Assembly: GCA_965240325.2 (NCBI GenBank) | Contig: OZ251233.1 | Span: forward strand, 1,426,001-1,490,000 | Direction of reading: 5' to 3' | Length of the DNA stretch: 64,000 nt | DNA from: Rebecca billardiae RCC1528 | Taxonomy: Eukaryota > Haptophyta | Shown: positions 58,184 to 64,000 of the stretch, piece by piece | How positions within the stretch are numbered: position 1 is the stretch's first letter | Layout: each line of letters opens with the position of its first letter | The notes under the pieces: model-generated | The model's input: only the letters and a program-made list of their open reading frames with translations | What the model was told of the DNA's origin: nothing | Database searches by the model: none | Made by a program: the position numbers and the translations under genes

Positions 58184-58839
58184 TCAGAGCTTGACCGTGC
58201 ACACGTTGTCGTCGCCGCTGCTGCAGCCCATGTCCAGCCCTTCGGAATGGTCGAACGAGTTGGAGCCGAGGTAGGGGTTGCTCGTCGTCCACCAGATCAC
58301 GCTGCCCTGCGGCGGGCGGGAGCGGCGGAGGGGCGGAGCGGGCGCGGCAAGAGTTGGGGCCCGCGCGTACGCGCGCGCGCGCCGCTCGCCTGCTCCCTCG
58401 CTGCCCGCCTCACGCGCGAGGCAGGCGCGGCGGCTCTGCGCGCCGCGCCGTGACCGGGCCGCACCATATCGTCCGCCGTAAACTCCGCCTGCCGGCGCCC
58501 GCGGCGAGGCAGCCGCGATGCGCGGCCGGATGCCAGGGCGCGAGGCACGACGCCAGTCAGCGCACGGTGCGCGTGCGGCGTCACCCGTGCCCGCGCCTCG
58601 CGCGCACGCGGACGCGCGCGCACGAGGCAATCGGTCACGCCGGTGGCAAAGCCGTTGGACTCGACGGTGTAATTGTAGTCGTTGCCCGGGTCGAGGTTGT
58701 GGGGCGCGGCTTTTGTGAAGCGACCAGAGCCGTAGCAGTCGTACTCCCCGCCCTTGGTGAGCGTATAGTGCTCCGTCGACCACTCGGCCACCTTGATGAA
58801 CACTTGTGTGGAGCGCGCGCTGTTGGACGGCGCCGCCAT
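58184..58839 (-). CDS. Small three-exon protein with 24-nt microexon, function unknown
   Basis: Exons 58839-58624, 58488-58465 (24 nt) and 58306-58184 join in phase 0 to give 120 residues. Introns of 135 and 158 bp have the local style (GTGCGC...GGCAG, GTGCGG...CGCAG). The product starts MAAPSNSARSTQVFIKVAEW, contains YDCYGSGRF, NDYNYTVESNG and the microexon peptide AEFTADDM, and ends SSGDDNVCTVKL. There are four cysteines and an NYT sequon, which would suit a secreted protein, but I see no signal peptide, so a further upstream exon is possible. I recognise no family. It is head to head with the phosphatase gene, 125 bp apart. Confidence 0.55.
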
Positions 58840-58964
58840 CGTGCCCACGGTGCCAACGGTCCGAAAATCCGAAAGCCCGCGGAAAGGGGCGGGCGGCCGG
58901 ACGCGGGGCCGCCGCCCGCGGCGGAACGATGGCGGCCGCCGCCCTGAGTTGAGCGCTGCTTGGG

Positions 58965-59837
58965 ATGCGGCGTGGCCCGCCAGGCCTGAACGGGCTGTCG
59001 ACGGTGTGCGCGCTGCAGGCAGGCGCCGACGGTCCCTCCTGCCTCCTGCTCCTCGGCGACGCGAGCAACGCCCTGGCTATCGCCGCGGCAGGTCGGGCAC
59101 CCATTGCGCCACCGGGTGCCGCCGCGCACACCGAGGTGTGCGTCTCGCACATCGTGTGCGTCGCTGACGCGAGGCCAGCCCGCGAGATACAGCGCGCCAT
59201 CGAGGGCTCGACGACGCGCGCACCTCGCCTTGCTGTGTGCGCCATGTCCGACTGGAAGCGGCCGGACGAGTGCGTCGTCATCCACGAGGAGCTCGCGGAG
59301 CCCCTCGCCGCCGTCGCGGCGTCGGTGCGCGCGACGCCGCCCCCGGACATGCCCGCCACGGCCGAGCGCGGCGTGCTCGTCCATTGCACGCGCGGGCACA
59401 ATCGCTCGCCCGCGCTCGTCCTCGCGGCGCTCGTCCAGCTGGGCTGCTCGCTGCGCGACGCCTACCGGCTGCTCATGCGCGCGCGGCCCGACTGCGACCC
59501 ACTGCCTGCGTACCGCGCCGGGCTGCGCGCCTTCGAGCTGGCCTTGCGCGGTGGGTCGACGGTCTCGCCGGACGAGCTCTTCGCGATGCACATCTCGCAG
59601 CTGATGCAGCTCTCGCGCAATGGCGCGCTGCCCAGCGAAGCCTCCGACGAGTACTTTGGCGACGACGCCGACCCGCTCGAGGTGGCGCTGGACGCGCGCG
59701 ACAGCGCGGTGGACGCGCTCCTCGCCGAGCGGCGACTGCCGCCGCTGAGCGGGAGCGCGCCGACTATCGTGGTGTCCGGCGAGTACCTCAGGCTAGGCGC
59801 ACAGAGCGGGCCTGGTCAACATCAGCCAGGCATCTAA
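58965..59837 (+). CDS. Dual-specificity protein phosphatase
   Basis: Single exon, 290 residues, start MRRGPPGLNG at the ATG at 58965. The catalytic P-loop is VLVHCTRGHNRSPA, matching HCx5R with nucleophile Cys141 and Arg147. It is preceded by a probable general-acid region (MSDWKRPDE, Asp96) and followed by the helix LVLAALVQLGCSLRDAYRLL typical of the cysteine-based dual-specificity group. The C-terminal ~90 residues are acidic and of low similarity. It removes phosphate from Ser/Thr/Tyr or possibly from other phospho-substrates. There is no membrane segment or clear targeting signal. Strength rests on the P-loop and following helix. Confidence 0.85.
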   Translation: MRRGPPGLNGLSTVCALQAGADGPSCLLLLGDASNALAIAAAGRAPIAPPGAAAHTEVCVSHIVCVADARPAREIQRAIEGSTTRAPRLAVCAMSDWKRPDECVVIHEELAEPLAAVAASVRATPPPDMPATAERGVLVHCTRGHNRSPALVLAALVQLGCSLRDAYRLLMRARPDCDPLPAYRAGLRAFELALRGGSTVSPDELFAMHISQLMQLSRNGALPSEASDEYFGDDADPLEVALDARDSAVDALLAERRLPPLSGSAPTIVVSGEYLRLGAQSGPGQHQPGI

Positions 59838-61047
59838 CTTCCGGCATCATCCGGAGCGAAGCGGGGTCTGCTGAATCAGCAGCCAGCAGCAGTACCAGGT
59901 AGATGAGTACAGTAGGCGCAGCAGTAGGCTGAGTAGTGAGTAGCGCGCCTCCGCGCATCACGCGCTGCCGCCTGAGCCCCTGACGACAGACACGCATCAT
60001 CATCAGCACTGCTTCATTGGACGGACGGACGTATTCGCGTCGTAGATCAGATCATCGTCGTAGTCGTCAATGATGATGATCGACGATGATGACGATGCTA
60101 TATAGCTGCGCGCGCTGATGAGGATAGATATGATGATGACACTGGCGCCACGCGACTGCTGAGTCTGCTGACTATGCGCGAGCTGATGCTACGCGACGAC
60201 GACTACGACGACGAGGCCTCTTCGAGCTCAGCGCGCTCGCCTTGGACGTTAGGTCGCAGAATGTGGTGCGGATCCTCTGCTGTTCGCGTGCACGAACGCG
60301 AGCGCTGCATTGCTCACACGTTGGGACCGCTGCGGCCTAGGCTCACGATGGCGCGAGGGGCGCTGGTGACAAGCGCGTGCGGGTGGCACGTGGTCATCTT
60401 CATCTCTAGCTGAAGCTCGTGCGCACATGCGCACCTGGCGTTGAGCGCAGCAAGCACCATCACCTTCACCTCAGCAGCGGTCGTTAGGGATGCCGCCTCG
60501 AGTTCGCACACCGCCAGCCACAGTCGGCAGATGTCCTCACGCGTGAGCTGCGGCTGCTGCGGTGCCTGAGCAGCATTGGTGCAGGCCGCGGACCGAGGCC
60601 GAGCCACGGCGGCGGCACTTGAGGCGCGGGAGTGCTACGTGACTGTTGTGTCCGAGTAGCGGCGCCGAAGGCGAAGTCCGCCGCGAGTGTAGTCACTCTC
60701 AGGTTGGCTCACTGGCCGCAGCGAAGGCAGCCTCACGCGGCAGCACGACTGTCGTCGACTCTCACGTTCTGTGACTCGACTGCGGTCGGATCACGGCTGT
60801 TCACAGATCAGTGGAGTTACAGTAGTGAGTCGTAGACATTCGATCGTCGTAGCTACGGAGTCTGGCAGGCCGCAGGCGACATCTGTGAGTCGTACTTCAA
60901 TAACTGCTGCGACGGAGAGACCGCGGCGGGCCCCAACTGCGTCGTTGATTCGATCTACGGAAAAGGCCCGCGCGCGCGCGGAACGCGGTCATCATCTCTC
61001 TCGTCTCTCTCTCTCTCTCTCTCTCTCGTATATCTCTCTGCTGCTCC
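59838..61047. other. Gene-poor interval
   Basis: No convincing gene. It holds GATGAT-rich microsatellite-like stretches (about 60040-60090 and 60120-60145) and a CT run at about 61003-61030, next to the inverted-repeat element. Confidence 0.4.
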
Positions 61048-62596
61048 AGCGTCCGGACTCCGGTCGGGAGGTGTCACCAAACCGAGCTCAGAATGAGGAG
61101 TGTACCGAGCTAAGCGGATGTACCATGGTACACTTTGGTACATAATTGGTACACGATTGGTACATGTTAGAGATGTACCAAGTGTACCAATAGTGTACCA
61201 ATGGTGTACCAATAGTGTACCAAAGTGTACCAACGCATCCTGACAATGTACCAAATGTCATTGGGTGTACCATGGTACACTTTGGTACCGATCCACATAG
61301 CACGTGTTGGTACATTACCTGATGTACCAACTCCTCCCAAATGTACCAACTCGTCCGAAGAATGTACCAATGTGTCCCAACGATGTACCAAATGTACCAT
61401 ACCATGTGTACCAACCGTCCCCCAATGTACCATCAATGTACCAACTTTTCATGAATGTACCAATATAGTGTACCATCGTCGGCGATTCAGACGGCTGGTA
61501 CACTTTCCTGGGTGTACCTGGTACACCCAGAATCCCTGGTACATCCTCACACAGTTTGTCCACGATGATCCGCAAATGACGATGGGCCTCCCAGCGCGCG
61601 TGTTCTAGCAGCCACGACGCGCACTCGGCGTAGCCAGCGTAAGCAGCACCACCAGGCGCGTACCCATCGAGACGGCGCTTGTAATTGGCAGCAGAGCTGC
61701 AACGCTGCGTGGCGTAGCGGTGCCACAGCTAGCGGGCGGGCGGAAGAAAACGCGAGCAGAGCGTGCGTCATCGTGTGGAAGGGGATCAGCAACCACGCCG
61801 CAGCGATGTTCGTGGCGGTCGAAGACGAGCGCCCCCACGACGAGCATCAGAGCCATGGATGGATGGACGGGCGCACCTTGACCTTCCCGGACGGCTGGTT
61901 CAGTAGATGGTACACTCGTGCCGGAGTTGGTACACTTTTGGTACACCCTGCTGGGCCGAGTTGGTACATTCAGCGGAAATTTGGTACACTTGGTACATTT
62001 TCAGGACGAGTTGGTACACTGTTGGTACACCCTGGACCAAGTTGGTACATTCCGCGGAAATTTGGTACACTTATTGGTACATTTTCAGGACGAGTTGGTA
62101 CATTTTTTGGTACACCCTGGGACAAGTTGGTACACTTTGGGGAGCAGTTGGTACATTATCAGGGAGGAGTTGGTACACTTGGTACACTTTTGTGTGCAAA
62201 CTGGTACTACATGGTTGGTACACGTTGGTACACTCATGAAATGTACCAAAGTGTACCATTTATGTACCAAAGTGTACATGGTACACCCAATGACATTTGG
62301 TACATTGTCAGGATGCGTTGGTACACTTTGGTACACTATTGGTACACTATTGGTACACTATTGGTACACTATTGGTACAGTATTATTGGTACACTTGGTA
62401 CATCTTTACATGTACCAATAGTGTACCAATAGTGTACCAATTATGTACCAAAGTGTACCATGGTACATCCGCTTAGCTCGGTACACTCCGGTTCTGAGCT
62501 CGCGGTTTGGTCGATCTACCCGACTCCGGTCAGCGGAAAACCCTCGGTGTGAGCTCGCACCTCGCAAGGTTTTCCGCTGACCGGAGTCCGGACGCT
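61048..62596. mobile_element. Inverted-repeat element with arrayed GTACCAA motifs
   Basis: The ends match as inverted repeats: AGCGTCCGGACTCCGGTC at 61048 and its complement ending at 62596; CGAGCTCAGAA; GTGTACCGAGCTAAGCGGAT and ATGTACCATGGTACACTTTG. Similarity extends about 230 bp inwards. The left half carries dozens of GTACCAA words and the right half their complement TTGGTAC, a polarity like the subterminal motif arrays of some DNA transposons. The centre (about 61575-61900) is unique and encodes nothing recognisable. I infer a non-autonomous DNA transposon. Confidence 0.7.
62526..62587. repeat. Perfect-stem hairpin in right arm
   Basis: CCGGTCAGCGGAAAACC and its complement GGTTTTCCGCTGACCGG face each other across a ~25-base loop. 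The left arm of the element lacks this hairpin, so it looks like an insertion into the right inverted repeat. Confidence 0.85.
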
Positions 62597-62693
62597 CCGA
62601 GGTCCGTCTCATGTCATACATCGCATCCGACGGGGCTCCGCACTGGCGCTTTCGCCCCCAGTAGTGGTATTTTGTAAGCCCCTTGATGATGAT

Positions 62694-62694
<1 letters not shown>

Positions 62695-62734
<40 letters not shown>
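62695..62734. repeat. CT microsatellite
   Basis: A CT run of about 40 bp just outside the right end of the inverted-repeat element. A shorter CT run (about 61003-61030) lies outside the left end. Confidence 0.95.
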
Positions 62735-62737
<3 letters not shown>

Positions 62738-62954
62738 CGGATGACGATATCGATGATTCGACGCGCGGTTCAGACGCGCGCACGCGCGCGATATATTCTA
62801 CGACTACGACGACTGCCGCCACTGCTATGCACCTCGATTCTCGAACCGAGACAAAGTAGCCTGCGCTTGCGTCGTCATTCTCGTAGTATCCGAATTGTCT
62901 GTCCCACACGAGCGCGGCTTGCTGCGCCCGGATCCCCCATCGGATCATCAGGTC

Positions 62955-63815
62955 TCAGGTCTGCAGCTGCGCATCGTCGTTCGCAGCCGCCCCGCGCGCG
63001 GCAGCACCGGCTGCCTCGCCGGCTGCTCCAGCCGCTGCATTTGGCGTCGCGGCTGGCTGTCCGGCGTCGCGGCTCGAGAAGGAGCCAATCGGCGGCAGCG
63101 GCGAGGTGGCGGAGGACGAGCGGCCGGTGGTGGGCAGGCTGGGCGGCGGGCCCGGCAGCGCGGACGCGGCCGGCAGTGGCGCCGCCGCGACGGGCTGCGG
63201 CAGCGCCGACGCCGTGCCCTCGCGCGCCACCGGCGGCAGCGCCGCCGGCGGCGCGCGTCGGATGGTCGGGTCGACGGGCGGCAGCGTGGCCGAGCCCCTT
63301 CGGGTGTCTGCGAGCGTGGGCGGCTGCCGCACCGACTCGACCGGCCCGGCCGAGGCCGGCGCGGCCCGGCTTGTGTCGGCGCGCGCGGGCGCGGGCGTCA
63401 CCGCCGCCGCGCCGGGCGGCGGCGGCGCCGGGCGCACGCGCTCGGCAGGCGGCGGCGGCGGCGGCTGCTGCTGGCCGGCGGGCGCGGACGGCGGGCCGTC
63501 CGCCGAATCGTCCCCGGGCGCGACCTGCGTGCGAGAGCTCCTCTTCGGCGAGCGGCTGAATCCCTGCCCAGCGGACGGCCCGGCAGAGCCGTCGCCCGTC
63601 GTCGCGGCGGCGCCGCCGACCCCGGCCTCGTCCTCGTCCGAGACGCGCACCTCTTCGACCACGCGCTTGCGCCGCCACCAGCCGAAGGCGCACAGGGCGG
63701 CGCAGCACAGCAGCGCCGCGATGGTCAGTCCGACGGACAGCCCGACTATGCTGCCCGTGTCCAGGGCCGGCTCGCTCGCCCTGGCGGCCGTCGCGCCGGA
63801 GGGAGCGCTTCCACT

Positions 63816-63848
<33 letters not shown>

Positions 63849-64000
63849 GCCGCCGGAGCTTGACGCGTCGCCGTCCTCGCCGCCGCCCTCGTCCGTGCCG
63901 GCTGTGTCCGCCACCTGCACGGCCGCAAGCGGGACGCCGACGGCGAGCGCGAGCGCGGAGAGCGGCGTGTTGCGCACGATGGCGGCGACGTCGATGTCGA
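62955..64000 (-). CDS. C-terminal part of a single-pass membrane protein (N-terminus beyond window)
   Basis: The frame enters from the right edge and stops at 62955, giving about 347 visible residues. It begins DIDVAAIVRNTPLSALALAV and continues GVPLAAVQVADT, resembling the helix-strand end of the repeated domains in the giant protein at the other end of the window. An acidic Gly/Asp/Ser linker with an Asp8 run follows, then one membrane helix (SIVGLSVGLTIAALLCCAAL), a WWRRKR stop-transfer cluster, and a ~240-residue Pro/Ala/Ser-rich tail. This fits a type I surface protein with a disordered cytosolic tail. The first GTG-initiated frame at 63977 is internal, not a start. Function unknown. Confidence 0.65.

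Noticed and set aside
57760-58194. Tyr-Ile-repeat frames on both strands
   Set aside because: Translation of the TA microsatellite.
60174-60413. 79-residue plus-strand frame in the gene-poor interval
   Set aside because: No motif, no splice or family evidence; length is expected by chance at this GC content.
61118-62475. CRISPR-like array of short repeats
   Set aside because: Repeats are short, irregularly spaced and inverted about a centre, with no uniform spacers, in a eukaryotic genome.

Overview
This is nuclear DNA from a photosynthetic eukaryote with a complex (secondary) plastid, most likely a haptophyte or a related chromophyte alga. Base composition is very GC-rich. There are 18 short introns (about 100-240 bp) that I can place, usually starting GTGCGC and ending GCAG. 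Plastid-type products carry an N-terminal signal peptide followed by a transit-peptide-like stretch. Eukaryotic replication and transcription genes (ORC1, a TBP-family protein, an R2R3-MYB) are present. The species assignment is inference. A 100-N scaffold gap lies at 30692-30791.

Layout. 1-24099 (minus strand) is one uninterrupted reading frame of at least 8,033 codons that runs off the left edge. It has a 173-residue six-cysteine head, about 2,380 residues of Ser-Pro3-rich stalk, then about 41 copies of a ~100-residue alpha/beta domain in two kinds of tandem unit (1,563 and 1,692 bp). Divergently placed at 24866-27397 is a two-domain glycosyltransferase (O-fucosyltransferase-like plus GT8-like). 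Next come TIC110 (27602-30238), a coiled-coil EF-hand protein interrupted by the gap (30518-32876), a PsbQ/Psb31-like lumen protein (33252-33878, minus), ORC1 (34151-36431, minus), an R2R3-MYB (37536-40086), a PQ-loop membrane protein (41037-41717, minus), a TFIIA-alpha/TBP-like fusion (41960-42829), a triose-phosphate-translocator family carrier (43221-44246) and a hybrid histidine kinase (48543-51256).

From 51.3 kb rightwards the window is mostly repeats: diverged direct repeats, a 22-copy minisatellite, a 462-bp dispersed repeat whose second copy lies between 118-bp direct repeats, microsatellites, and a 1.55-kb inverted-repeat element packed with GTAC-containing motifs. Between these lie a small three-exon gene with a 24-nt microexon (58184-58839, minus), a dual-specificity phosphatase (58965-59837), and the C-terminal end of a single-pass membrane protein entering from the right edge (62955-64000, minus).

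How the genes relate. Several neighbours are head to head with short shared upstream regions: giant protein/glycosyltransferase, ORC1/MYB, PQ-loop/TFIIA-TBP, small gene/phosphatase. The giant Ser-Pro-rich protein and the adjacent two-domain glycosyltransferase could be substrate and modifying enzyme, but only proximity and chemistry suggest this. The most unusual single gene is the fusion of a TFIIA-alpha N-terminal helical region with a TBP fold that has lost all four DNA-intercalating phenylalanines, as in TBP-like factor (TLF/TRF2).
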